From Oscillospiraceae bacterium (GTDB taxonomy: Bacteria; Bacillota; Clostridia; Oscillospirales; Oscillospiraceae), in contig CAKASQ030000061.1 of assembly GCA_916988195.3 (NCBI GenBank), positions 1-64,000 on the forward strand: a stretch of DNA of 64,000 nt, written 5' to 3'. Below the pieces are notes generated by a model. The model saw only the letters and a list, made by a program, of their open reading frames with translations. It did not search any database and was not told where the DNA came from. The position numbers were made by a program, and so were the translations under genes. Shown here piece by piece: positions 1-8,650 of the stretch; position 1 is the stretch's first letter, and each line of letters begins with the position of its first letter.

Positions 1-60
1 CGGCGATCAGATCTTCATGCGCCTGGCAAGAGCCGTCGCTGCATCTTGTGCCCAGCTGCA

Positions 61-285
61 TTAAGCCGATAAGCACATTAATTTTTTCAGTCCCAAGCGA
101 TTAAAGTTAAGGACAAAGTACTTGAAGAAATTGCTCTCGAATGGATCATCGCAATTGCACAGCACGGTCTTACCTTTGAAATGCTTGCGATAATAACGCA
201 TTTCCTTTTCGATATCTGTCAACTGGGTATAAAACTCATCCTTTCGCGCAGTCTTTGCGCTGTTGAGATTGCGATTACCTGCCAT
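61..285 (-). pseudogene. EcoRI-type adenine methyltransferase, N-terminal fragment
   Basis: The start ATG overlaps the stop of the upstream ribbon-helix-helix gene (TAATG), so the two are translationally coupled. The protein begins MAGNRNLNSAKTARKDEFYT and continues with an NCDDPFESNFFKYF block. This matches, from memory, the N-terminus of the EcoRI-like adenine-specific methylase family found in phages and integrative elements. Family members are several hundred residues; this ORF stops after 74 residues, just after the LGLKKL segment, where the family usually continues into the SAM-binding core. The downstream bases to the window edge do not restore it in the same frame. Probably an inactive remnant; a frameshift with continuation beyond the window edge is possible. 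Confidence 0.6.
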
Positions 286-437
286 TACTCGTTCACCTCG
301 GCTTTCTGCTGTTCCTGTAGCCACAAACGGATTAACGCGGAAACTGTAATATCTTTATCAAGCGCGAGCTGCTTTAGCGCCTTGCGTTCTTCTCTTGTCA
401 TAGTAATTGTGAGATTTACCATATTTCTTTCAGCCAT
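285..437 (-). CDS. Ribbon-helix-helix (CopG-like) small regulator
   Basis: A 50-residue protein starting MAERNMVNLTITMTREERKA. The pattern fits a ribbon-helix-helix fold: a short beta strand (VNLTITMT), helix A (EERKALKQLALDKD) and a helix beginning ITVSALIRLWLQEQQ. Such proteins are dimeric DNA-binding autoregulators in plasmids and mobile elements. I start it at 437 rather than at the longer upstream start, because the extra residues would lie inside the promoter and operator-like repeats. Its stop overlaps the methylase start by one base, so it probably controls that gene together with its own. Confidence 0.65.
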   Translation of the reverse strand: MAERNMVNLTITMTREERKALKQLALDKDITVSALIRLWLQEQQKAEVNE

Positions 438-460
438 GTCAATGCACCTTCCAACACGCA

Positions 461-509
461 TATCTGTGTATCTGTGTAATAGTATATCACAAGATGGCTG
501 AAAAAACAA
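461..509 (-). promoter_or_regulatory. Promoter and direct-repeat operator of the RHH-methylase pair
   Basis: Read on the minus strand, TTGTTT (504-509) and TATACT (481-486) are separated by 17 bases. Two exact tandem copies of TATCTGTG (plus-strand positions 461-468 and 469-476) lie over the expected start point, about where a ribbon-helix-helix dimer pair would bind to shut off its own promoter. Promoter seen by pattern only; the operator role is inference. Confidence 0.5.
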
Positions 510-544
510 TGGCTCACTGTGGATTATCAGCGAGCCATTGTTTT
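503..544. terminator. Bidirectional hairpin terminator
   Basis: AACAATGGCTC (505-515) pairs with GAGCCATTGTT (532-542) with A/T runs on both sides. It sits directly after the stop codon of the leftward accessory ORF and would end the relaxase operon; it also overlaps the -35 of the next promoter. Confidence 0.7.
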
Positions 545-828
545 TAGTAGAAGCCGTTCAGCTTTGCGCGTTCACTTGCTTTTTGCCTGCGTTCCTTGCT
601 GTACGGCGCGGTCAGCCGGAAGGAGAGCCGTCCCTTCTGAATTTCAAACTCCATACAGCCCGTGTCCGGGTCTGCGTCGGTCTGACGGCACTCGCCGGGG
701 TGGGCTGCGGCATAGGCGGTCAGCCTGTTCTTGAGGTCGGTGTTGTGGGTGCGGATATAGATCAGCGTTTCTTTTTCGTCAAACCAAATTTCTGTGGTTT
801 TCTGACTCTTTGTCAATCCTGTTTTCAT
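544..828 (-). CDS. Conserved accessory protein of mobilizable elements, function unknown
   Basis: A 94-residue protein starting at 828 after an AAGGAG site; a longer start at 855 lacks a good ribosome binding site. The sequence contains TEIWFDEKETLIYIRTHNTD, then LKNRLTAYAAAHPGECRQTD and an arginine-rich LTAPYSKERRQKASERAK tail. I recall close relatives next to relaxase genes in Clostridia mobile elements but no established function. It is the last gene of the leftward relaxase operon. Soluble, no membrane segment or signal peptide. Confidence 0.65.
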   Translation of the reverse strand: MKTGLTKSQKTTEIWFDEKETLIYIRTHNTDLKNRLTAYAAAHPGECRQTDADPDTGCMEFEIQKGRLSFRLTAPYSKERRQKASERAKLNGFY

Positions 829-918
829 ACACGGCTCCTTTCTTCGTTCTATCATGCAAGAGTGACTTTTTTCGGGTATTTTCTCTGGCTCATGACTTTG
901 AAAAAACGAAGAATTTCA

Positions 919-966
919 AACAGGAACGCGCCAGACGATGCGCAGCCCGTCCGACGCGCTCCTGTT
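919..966. repeat. Long perfect hairpin between relaxase and accessory gene
   Basis: AACAGGAACGCG (919-930) is perfectly complementary to CGCGCTCCTGTT (955-966) apart from one wobble pair, enclosing a 24-base loop. It could be an internal terminator or an RNA stability element within the leftward operon; no strong T run follows it. Confidence 0.45.
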
Positions 967-1005
967 GGCTATTTTCGTATTTTTACGGCTCTACACCGTA
1001 GTTGC

Positions 1006-2235
1006 TCACAGCTCCATGTCGCGCTTCTTGCGGCGCGGCATATCACGGCTTCTGGACTGCTCCGGCTTCTCCGGCTCGGTGTGGAGCATGAATTGTATGA
1101 ACTCCTTGACCTTGCGGGGCGCTCGTTTGAGTGCCGCCATGAAGTCCTTTGTCTGCTCTTGCAGCTTTTCATATTTCCGTTTCCATACGCTGACATCGCG
1201 CTTGAGCGTTTCCACTTTATTCTTCAAATCTCCGATCAGCCCGCGAGAAGCGACTCCCTCCTTGGCAAGCTCCTTGAGAAACTGCGCGTCCTGCGGCGTC
1301 ATGGAGATATTGCCAGAGATGGTCTTTTTCCCAATGCTGTCGATTTCGTGGAAGGAAGCTGCCGCGCCCTTTTGCTCCCTGATCTTCTCGTTGTATTTTT
1401 CAAGCGTCTGCTTCCTCCTGTCAATCGTATCCTCAATCGATTCCAACCGCGCCTGCTCCTGCTGCACTTTGAACTGCGTCACGGTCAGGTGTTCCTCCGA
1501 GCTGCCGCGTTCGCCGCGCTCCACATCGTCATACCCTGCCTTTCGCATGGCGGCGAAGAAATCATCTTGCAGAACGGAATAGGATTTTCGGAGCACAGTT
1601 TTCCCGTTTGCGTTCAGCAGCGGCTTCCCATGCTCGTCCAGTGCGGGCTTGGAATCCCACTTTTTGCTCATACTGACCTGCTGTATCGTTTCCTTGACCG
1701 TCCCCACCAGCGATTTATCCTTGCAGCGTTTCGTCCATAGAATCTGTTTTTCCACGATGGGGATATAGACAACATGAAGGTGATAGTGGTACACGTCCTG
1801 CCCCAGCGCGTCGGACATGGCGCGGTTGCGCTCGTCGGCGTGCATGACCGCAGAGAGAATGTACTGCTCGCCGCCTACAATTTCTATTGCGGATTTGTAT
1901 GCGTCGGTGTAGAATTGTTTTGCGAAGTCATAACCGCCGTGATTATGAAAATAGGCGGTGTTTACGTCAAAGACCAGCTCGCCGTAGAGAAAGGCGTCCT
2001 CTTTCAGTCCACGGGTGGAGATCACGCCGTCCTCTTTCAGCTTTTGAAACATCTCGGCATAGCTTCCAGCCGGTTTCTTGAAATGGACGTTGAGTTGTGT
2101 CCTCTCCGGTACAATATCCTGATTGGCATAGGATTCCTTTTCCCGTTCGTTGTGCTGTTGCACGTTGCCGATTTTGGCAGCGGTCAGCCTCATATTTCTT
2201 GCGTTGGTACGGTGAATACCGTCGCCTCTTGCCAT
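1006..2235 (-). CDS. MobV/Pre-family relaxase
   Basis: A 409-residue protein with an AGGAGG site before the start at 2235; upstream in-frame codons run through the oriT region and are not used. The N-terminus has the Mob/Pre signature (RTNARNMRLT, then HNERE near residue 30). The middle carries the histidine cluster typical of this relaxase type (HADERN followed by VYHYHLHVVYIP near residues 155-175). The C-terminal half (from about residue 260) is charged coiled coil (QQEQARLESIEDTIDRRK). Relaxases of this family nick oriT and stay attached to the 5' end, then rely on a helper conjugation system. The gene lies between its oriT and the accessory ORF. It appears intact. Confidence 0.85.
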   Translation of the reverse strand: MARGDGIHRTNARNMRLTAAKIGNVQQHNEREKESYANQDIVPERTQLNVHFKKPAGSYAEMFQKLKEDGVISTRGLKEDAFLYGELVFDVNTAYFHNHGGYDFAKQFYTDAYKSAIEIVGGEQYILSAVMHADERNRAMSDALGQDVYHYHLHVVYIPIVEKQILWTKRCKDKSLVGTVKETIQQVSMSKKWDSKPALDEHGKPLLNANGKTVLRKSYSVLQDDFFAAMRKAGYDDVERGERGSSEEHLTVTQFKVQQEQARLESIEDTIDRRKQTLEKYNEKIREQKGAAASFHEIDSIGKKTISGNISMTPQDAQFLKELAKEGVASRGLIGDLKNKVETLKRDVSVWKRKYEKLQEQTKDFMAALKRAPRKVKEFIQFMLHTEPEKPEQSRSRDMPRRKKRDMEL

Positions 2236-2290
2236 AGGCAGTTTACCTCCTGATTTCAGATTGTGCAGGACGAGTAGCTTCGGGGGAGGC

Positions 2291-2356
2291 ACTTCTGCGG
2301 AAGTGTAATAACCCACTATGATACTTTCATCCTGCGGCTGCAAAGTATCGTGGGCT
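2291..2356 (-). other. Origin of transfer (oriT), MobV type
   Basis: On the minus strand this segment reads AAAGTATCATAGTGGGTTAT (within 2307-2330). It closely resembles the pMV158-type MobV origin, in which an AAAGTAT arm precedes a TAGTG(T/G)G/TTA nick core. Flanking hairpins are visible: GATACTTT pairs with AAAGTATC around a 14-base loop, and CACTTCCGCAGAAGTG and GGCTTCCGCAGAAGCC form two short hairpins. It lies just upstream of the relaxase start. The rest of 2236-2611 holds no gene I can support. Confidence 0.65.
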
Positions 2357-2611
2357 CTCCGAGGGGGAACGGGGAATGCGGCTTCTGCGGAAGCCTCTGC
2401 CGTGGTTTGCAAGTAGTACCCACTTTGCAAAATCCACGGCGTGACCGCCAGCCTTTCAGCAATCGAATTTGCTTCAACGCTGCCGCCCACAGGCAGAGAG
2501 AATTTTGAAAATCCTCTCCGCCATCCATCTCAAAATCTGCGGATTTCTCACCGGGGACGGGGGACGCTGAGTTGTGCAGGAAATGCAATAAATGCAGTAT
2601 ATTCCTGCCTG

Positions 2612-5053
2612 TCACGCTGCGGGATTTACGAGGATGCGCACGTCCGGCGGCCTGCCGGAACCCGACCGTTCAGGGACGAGCTGCCGCAGGTAGCCGTGTT
2701 CCTCCAGCAAGTCCAGAGTAGGGAACAGTTCCTCCGTTTTCTGAAAGAACTTGCCCCGGCAAGCCTGAAACAGCTCAGAGCGTTTGATCTCCGACTTACC
2801 CAGCTTAGAGAGTTTCGCCAGTACAAATTTTGCTTTTTTGATGTTCAGATCGCCGCCCATCATGGAGTAGGCGTAGCTGGAATGTGCAAGAAAATATTTT
2901 CCTATCTCAATGGCTTTGCAGACGGTAGACGCTGAGATTTCATAATCGCCTGACTCCATATCCGCGCCATGCAAAAGCCCGGCGATCCGCAGTACCGCGC
3001 CGATGTATTTGCTTGCCCAATCAGCGATTGCTTGACCCTCTCCTGCAAGGTATCTTTCGTGTTCGGAGAAGTAATCGTCTACTGTTTCCAGTGCCTTTTC
3101 AGACAGATGCAGCGTCTGCACGTCATCGCCGACGGGAATAGCCATGAGACGGAAAGCCAGTCTGCGGTAAGCCTTGCTGATCTCTGCTGAGACAGGTGGT
3201 GCGCGAAATATACGGTTTCCGATTTTAGATGGAGGGGAAGCATACAGGAATCTCGCAATCAGCCCACGCCCGGTCATGGTTGTATTTTCCATGATCTCGG
3301 TCAAAACACTTGGCTGGATGGTGAGGATAGCGGACAGCGCTGGATGGGGAATACACTCTGCCTCGCGGCTCATGCGGTCAACATAGATTGGGTCGCCGCA
3401 ATGACCTTTCAGCCAGACATCGATGTTGGTCTTGCTGGAATACCTCCCAGCCATGATGTCAAAGATACCGCCCTCTGCGGAGATCACGGAGAGAATGCCT
3501 CCGTTGTTGGCAAGCAGACTGGTCAGTGCCTCACTGGAACAATCGTCTGCAAAGAATCTCACGGGCTTCAGTTCGGGCATATCCGCAAGTTGTCCTTCAA
3601 GCTGCTGCAATTCCAACTCCATTTCTCGCCCGCCTTTACTCTCCAGTTTCTTTTTCAAGCCGGAGATTTGCCGCTCAATGGCTTCTCGCTCCTGCCGGTT
3701 TTGCCTGACTTCCAGTGCGCGAGAACGGTTGAACTCCTGCTCATATTCATAGAGAACGCTCGTCATGGAGCGCATGACACCTGACTTTCGTTCACCCGGA
3801 GAGGCGATAAGCACTGTGTAGAGGCTTAGCGGCTCATAGTAACCCGGCGTACCTTCCACCTTGAACTTTCCCTATAAGCAGACCGCCAGCACGCCGAGCG
3901 CGATCACCGCTGCCATATCAGGTGAAGTCTGGCTGTGTGCCGCTACCGCAGCGGCATAGCGACTGACGGTATCGGGCAGCGCGTATATCGGGAATGTTGG
4001 AAGTTCGCTCCACTGCGGCGTCAGAGGGACGAGGGGTGAAAACTGTGCCTTTGGCTCCTGCCGAGGCGTGTAAACCTCCGTACAGCTTTCGATTGCCTTT
4101 TGAATCGTAATCGCGCCGTAGGTACTGCCGGACTGCGCCCTGTCCCATTTCGCCCGCATGAGGCCGGAGCTACGGAACAAAGCATCCATTTTATGCGCGT
4201 CTCTGCCTGTCCAGAAAGCCAGATGCCGGCACAGCGCCATATCCGCTTCGGATTGGGACAAATACCCCGCCTGAGAACCGGAATACAAAGAATAGAACGC
4301 TGCGCCGTTTCGGCTGCTTTTGGCAAGTTTCAGTATTTCATCTGCGCTGAGATCGGTATTGTCTGCATTTATTGCATTTCCTGCATTGACTTCTGACCGG
4401 CACATAAACTTGTCCAATAGGATTTGCAGTTCCTTCTTGCGGTCACCAAACATATAATTCTCACAAGTACAACCTGTCAGTGTTACATACTTTTTTGTTG
4501 CTCCGGCTACATACACCTCAATGCCAGCCTTTTGGTTCATAATATAATAGCGCTTGTTGTCGTACTGAAATCCATCAGCCCGGAACAGGATGTGCAGTCC
4601 GTTTCCGCTGGGACTGTATTCGGTATAGCTGTGCATCAGTGACACAATTTCTGCCGCTGCGCCGGAATAAAAGCCGCTGTCTGTTACGCAATGGTCAAGG
4701 TCGATGGCACAGATACCGTTGAATATCCCGATGCCGATACCATCATAACCTGTCGCGCTGGATGCGATCTTGAAATCTGCGAAACTACCGGCATCGTTGC
4801 TCCGAGCCATCTGCCCGGTCAGAGGATTGTACGGGACTTTCGTTTTCCGTCCGTCCCGTTCCTCATACCGCCAGCAGCAAAAGCGTCCCTTTTGTACAAT
4901 CTCCGAAGGTAGATTATTTTGTGGATTAACATTTTGGTGCTTGTTTTGGCTGGTGTTTTCGGTTATACTGCTCTTAGTTGAATTGCGAAGCGACTGCCCA
5001 TCATCTGCGCCAACAGATGTGTCCGGGGCGGTCGTTTTCTCATTTCCCGCCAT
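2612..5053 (-). pseudogene. Bifunctional primase/DUF3987 helicase-like replication protein, split by an amber codon
   Basis: Two ORFs in the same frame form one family protein of about 813 codons, separated only by TAG at 3872-3874 (minus strand). Before the stop the protein ends VIALGVLAVCL; after it the frame continues GKFKVEGTPGYYEPLSLYTV, the usual continuation in this family. A CAG to TAG transition is the simplest explanation. The N-terminal part (roughly residues 50-240) resembles primase-polymerase domains (ICAIDLDHCV, EYSPSGNGLHILFR). The C-terminal part is the DUF3987 ATPase (ASPGERKSGVMRSM as Walker A-like). The start at 5053 is placed by the GGAGG eight bases upstream and overlaps the preceding gene by 14 bases. 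The protein likely primes replication of the excised element; readthrough cannot be excluded. Confidence 0.75.
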
Positions 5054-5246
5054 TTCGCTCACCTCCGGGAATCTGGAAGCCGTAGAACTTCTGCTTGAAA
5101 TACTGGGCGGGGCATTTTCCGGCTACGGTCAGATAGCCCTGGGATTTCAGCTCTCTGTTCATTTCCCGGACAATCTGATACGCCTTGCTGCGGCTGATGC
5201 CCATGATCTCCGCCACCTCTGACGCTGTGATAAACTGTGCTCTCAT
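5040..5246 (-). CDS. Small helix-turn-helix DNA-binding protein (excisionase/regulator-like)
   Basis: A 68-residue protein with AGGAGG four bases before the start. The N-terminal half reads ITASEVAEIMGISRSKAYQI, a winged-helix/MerR-like DNA-binding motif as in excisionases and element regulators; the C-terminal half ends in KQKFYGFQIPGGERNGGK. It is the first gene of the leftward operon driven by the consensus promoter at 5347-5375 and overlaps the primase gene start. It may serve as excisionase, but this rests on size and position only. Confidence 0.65.
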   Translation of the reverse strand: MRAQFITASEVAEIMGISRSKAYQIVREMNRELKSQGYLTVAGKCPAQYFKQKFYGFQIPGGERNGGK

Positions 5247-5334
5247 AGTACCTCCTGTTTCAAAGTGATTTCCCTCAGTCTGCGTATCTTTTGTTCACAC
5301 TCCTTTCCGTAGTCCATCCGAAATGCGCACCCTG

Positions 5335-5429
5335 AGTACATATTTTATTATACGCACACAAGATACATCTGTCAAGCCTTTAGAAAATAAAAATATGTAC
5401 TTGCAATTCGCTTTATTCTGTGATATGAT
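5335..5429. promoter_or_regulatory. Divergent promoter pair with mirrored operator half-sites
   Basis: Leftward: TTGACA (tgtcaa at 5370-5375) and TATAAT (attata at 5347-5352), spacer 17, a perfect consensus. Rightward: TTGCAA (5401-5406) and TATGAT (5424-5429), spacer 17. The same word AGTACATATTTT occurs at 5335-5346 and, inverted, at 5390-5401. One copy abuts the leftward -10 and the other the rightward -35, so a bound repressor could cover both promoters. The XRE protein encoded at 5450 is the natural candidate ligand. Confidence 0.7.
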
Positions 5430-5449
5430 ATGGACGAGGTGAATCAGAC

Positions 5450-6055
5450 ATGGACAATTTCGATTATCCCGCCATCGGGCAGAGAATTAAGCAACTCCGA
5501 AAACGGAAGGGGCTGAACCAGACCGAGCTGGCACAAATGCTGAAAAAATCCCTCCGCACCGTACAGAAGTACGAAACCGGAGAGATTGAAGTGTCGATTG
5601 CCGTTGTCAATCAGATCGCCGACCTGCTGGACACGACATCAACCTATATTCTTGGCTATGAATCCAGCACCGCGCAGATCAGGACGCTTGCCGACGTGAT
5701 GGACTTCCTCTTTAAGCTGGAAACGGTAGAGGGCATCGACTTCAAAATTAATGTGCAGAAGCCGCCCCGCAGCAAACAATGGGAGTGCTCGATTTCCTTT
5801 GATGGAAAGAGCACGGCGGAGTTCAACGCGGATATGTGTCTGTTTCTTGAACAGTGGGAGGACGAGCGCAGCGAGCTTCGCGCCTATAACTCCACGCAGG
5901 CAGCATATAAGCGCTGGAAGGAGCAGACTTTGGCATATTACGCCGCGAACGCAGTCAAATGCACAGAGCCGGAGGAGCTTGACCGCGATGAGCGAATCGC
6001 AAAGCGGACGGAGTTTCTGGAAAAGGAATACGGTAAAAGCGAGAGTAACGAGTGA
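5450..6055 (+). CDS. XRE-family repressor of the element
   Basis: A 201-residue protein. Residues about 8-65 form a Cro/C1-type helix-turn-helix domain (IGQRIKQLRKRKGLNQTELA, then SLRTVQKYETGE). The rest is a larger domain of unknown role, ending in a charged tail. It is transcribed away from the replication/mobilization operon and toward the integrase, the usual layout of an element master regulator. The mirrored AGTACATATTTT sites between it and the leftward operon suggest that it represses both directions. Confidence 0.8.
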   Translation: MDNFDYPAIGQRIKQLRKRKGLNQTELAQMLKKSLRTVQKYETGEIEVSIAVVNQIADLLDTTSTYILGYESSTAQIRTLADVMDFLFKLETVEGIDFKINVQKPPRSKQWECSISFDGKSTAEFNADMCLFLEQWEDERSELRAYNSTQAAYKRWKEQTLAYYAANAVKCTEPEELDRDERIAKRTEFLEKEYGKSESNE

Positions 6056-6097
6056 ATAACCTGATCAAAGCCTGATTCTTGAGGGAAGGAGGTAAAA

Positions 6098-6925
6098 ATG
6101 TCAGTAACAAAAGACGGCGACACCGGTCGCTGGATGTCCCAGATCCGCGTGACGGACTGGACGGGCAAGACCATCCACAAGAAGAAGCGTGGCTTTGCCA
6201 CCAAGAAGGAAGCCCTGCAATGGGAACGTGACTTTATCAGCCAATCCACGGGCAGTCTCGGCATGACCTTCGGTGACTTCATCTCTCTGTATGTCAAGGA
6301 TATGGAGCACCGCCTCAAGCCCTCAACCGTTGCCAGCAAGAAATGGCTGATCGACCTGAAGGTAACGCCTTTCTTCAAGAAAATCCCGCTGAACGAGATC
6401 AAGCCCACTCACGTGCGCCAATGGCAGAACTCCCTGACCAGCTACCGGGATGAAAACGGCAAGCCTTACGCCCAGACCTATCTCAAGTGCATCAACAACC
6501 AGCTCACGGCGATTTTCAACTACGCAGTCAAATACTATGGGCTGAAAGAAAATCCCTGCCACAAGGCGGGGAGCATGGGCAAGAAGAAAGCCGATGAAAT
6601 GCTGTTCTGGACAAAGGACGAGTTCCAGACATTTATCGAGAGCATGAAAGACCGTCCCGCCAGCTACACGGTATTCATGACCATGTACTACACGGGGATT
6701 CGGGAGGGAGAGCTGCTGGCACTCACACCGTCGGACATCGACTTCGAGAAGAAGACCCTGACGGTGAACAAGAGCTATCAGCGCCTCGGCAAAGAGGATA
6801 TTATCACCACTCCGAAAACACCGAAAAGCATCCGTACTATCCCTATTCCCGACGGCCTTTGCAACTGTTTGCAGGAGTATATGTCCCATTGCTACGGGCT
6901 GCAAAAGGACGACAGGCTCTTTCCC
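6098..6925 (+). pseudogene. Tyrosine integrase, 5' part (interrupted by IS)
   Basis: Starts after AAGGAGG. It encodes an AP2/Arm-type DNA-binding N-terminus (about residues 1-60), a SAM-like core-binding domain (about 65-160) and the first part of the catalytic domain, including the first catalytic arginine in YYTGIREGELLAL. The reading frame breaks after LQKDDRLFP at 6925, where an IS3-family element has inserted. Joining 6923-6925 directly to 8651 restores the family sequence LFP-YTKSFLYHEM in frame. The restored enzyme would be 357 residues, normal for Tn916/phage-type integrases. The fragment alone lacks the HxxR, second His and Tyr residues and cannot recombine DNA. Confidence 0.85.
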
Positions 6926-6987
6926 TGATATGCTCCCTCTATGAGAGACAGTGAAATAAAACACTGTATCCATAGGGGGAGATATTT

Positions 6988-7683
6988 ATGTCTAAAAACA
7001 AGGTTACGTACGAGAAGCAGGTAGAAATTGTAAGAGATTATCTGGACGGACGGGTGGGATATAAAGAAAGCATCCAACGCGCAAACAACAGTGCGGCATC
7101 TTTCCGACACTGGGTACATCTGTATAAGGGAAACGGGGCGGCTGGACTCCTGCCAAACAGCAGGAACAAGGTATATCTGGAGGATACAAAGTGGAAAGCG
7201 GTGCAGGAATACCTCTCCGGCCACGGTAGTTTGGAATCTGTCTGCGAAAAATACGAGATCCGGTCAACAAGTCAACTCCGAAGCTGGATAAAGGTGTATC
7301 ATGCTCATGGAGATTTCAACTCAATCAAGTTTTCCGGAGGAGGAAGCTACATGAAGCAGGGACGAAGCACCACGCAGGAAGACCGTGTTCAGATCGTCAA
7401 GGACTGTCTGGCCAGTGGAAAAAACTACGGCGAGATGGCCTTAAAATACAAGGTGAGCTACCAGCAGGTACGCACCTGGACGCTGCGGTTTGAGGAGATG
7501 GGCGAGGCCGGTCTGGAGGACCGGCGCGGAAAGCGCAAGAAGGATCAGGTTCCCAGAACCGAGCTGGAGAAGGCACAGATCGAGATCGAACAGCTCAAGC
7601 ACAAGCTGTATCTGGCGGAAATGGAGCGTGATCTGCTAAAAAAATTGGACGAGATCGAGAGGAGAGATGCCTTTCGGAAGTGA
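6988..7683 (+). CDS. IS3-family transposase OrfA
   Basis: A 231-residue protein with repeated helix-turn-helix modules: two in the first 110 residues (VEIVRDYLDGRVGYKESIQR; WKAVQEYLSGHGSLESVCEK) and another after residue 130 (VQIVKDCLASGKNYGEMALK). A leucine-zipper-like coiled coil follows (KAQIEIEQLKHKLYLAEMER). OrfA binds the terminal inverted repeats. Near its end the codons CTA-AAA-AAA form an A-AAA-AAA heptamer (7638-7644). The -1 frame is open from there into OrfB, so programmed -1 frameshifting could make an OrfAB fusion, as in other IS3 elements. Confidence 0.9.
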   Translation: MSKNKVTYEKQVEIVRDYLDGRVGYKESIQRANNSAASFRHWVHLYKGNGAAGLLPNSRNKVYLEDTKWKAVQEYLSGHGSLESVCEKYEIRSTSQLRSWIKVYHAHGDFNSIKFSGGGSYMKQGRSTTQEDRVQIVKDCLASGKNYGEMALKYKVSYQQVRTWTLRFEEMGEAGLEDRRGKRKKDQVPRTELEKAQIEIEQLKHKLYLAEMERDLLKKLDEIERRDAFRK

Positions 7684-8570
7684 GACAGGGCCGCGCCTAT
7701 GCAGCAATCCGGGAAGCACACGAGGAAACGGGCTATCCCATTGAATTGGCCTGTAAACTGCTCCATGCAGCGCGCTCGGCCTACCACAGATGGGCTTCCG
7801 GGAAGCTGAGCCGGCGGACTGCGGAGAATGAGCAGCTTGCGGAGAAGCTCGAACAGCTCCATGCGGAAAGTCCGGATAAGGGCTATCGGAGGCTCAACGA
7901 CGATCTGCGCCATGACTGCGGCATCCATGTCAACGGCAAGCGGGTGCTCCGCATCTGCCGGGCCAGAGATATCCGCTCCACGATCAAGTACGGAAGCCGC
8001 GGCTGCACCAGACACGCAAAAAATCCGCAATATCTTGCCGAGAATCTTTTGGACAGACAGTTTTATGCCGCAAAGCCCAACGAAAAGTAGCTCACCGATG
8101 TGACAGAATTCAAGTGGCACGAGGGAAACGAGATCCACAAGCTCTATCTGAGCGCCATTCTGGATCTCTGTGACCGGCGCATTGTGTCCTACGTACTCAG
8201 TGAACACAACGATAACCCATTGGTTTTCAAAACTTTCGACAAGGCAGTTACGGCCAATCCGGACGCGCATCCTCTGTTCCACAGCGACAGAGGGTTCCAG
8301 TACACCAACCGCACTTTCCACCACAAGCTTGTGCAGGCGGGGATGACGCAGAGTATGTCCCGCGTGGCGCATTGCATTGATAACGGCCCGATGGAGGGCT
8401 TCTGGGGCATCCTGAAACGGGAACGCTATTACGGCAGACGGTTTACCAGCAAACGTGAACTTGTCCAGATGATTGAAACCTATGTCCATTACTACAACAC
8501 CAGGCGGGTGCAGCGCAATCTGGGCGTCCTGACGCCGATGGAAAAGCACACGCTTTGCCTCGCCGCATAA
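7680..8570 (+). pseudogene. IS3-family transposase OrfB (DDE), interrupted by an amber codon
   Basis: The frame runs from the overlap with orfA to 8570 but carries TAG at 8088-8090. The local sequence is PNEK-stop-LTDVTEFK. IS3 transposases have a tryptophan here (NEKW), so a TGG to TAG change is the likely cause. All three acidic catalytic residues lie beyond the stop: Asp in LTDVTEF, Asp in HSDRGFQYT, and Glu in the PMEGFWGILKRERYY block. The HTH_21-like region (QLHAESPDKGYRRLNDDL) is before it. The catalytic half could be translated from the GTG at 8100 but would lack the N-terminal part. Confidence 0.85.
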
Positions 8571-8650
8571 AAGCGGCCAGCAGCGCTTGGCTGCTGACCG
8601 GAAAAACTTTATATTTTTTCACTGTCCTCTTGACGGGGTGCGGTTCACCC

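Larger units (their letters stand above)
6926..8647 (+). mobile_element. IS3-family insertion sequence (1722 bp), complete ends
   Basis: The element begins TGATATGCTCCC and ends with its imperfect inverse (..GGTTCA), so it has the TG...CA ends of the IS3 family. The 31-base terminal inverted repeats match at 19 positions, including an exact GACAGTGAAA block at positions 22-31 of each end. The target triplet CCC occurs on both sides (6923-6925 and 8648-8650). It contains orfA and an overlapping orfB in the -1 frame. The IS sits inside the integrase gene and inactivates it. Its own orfB has a premature amber codon, so it is probably immobile unless helped in trans. Confidence 0.9.

Noticed and set aside
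538-1740. 400-residue plus-strand open frame over the relaxase gene
   Set aside because: Antisense of the MobV relaxase and the accessory gene; no promoter, site or family.
3872-8090. Amber reassignment to an amino acid in this genome
   Set aside because: Housekeeping genes in the window end with TAG at the expected place, and the two internal ambers replace different residues (Gln, Trp), so decay is simpler.
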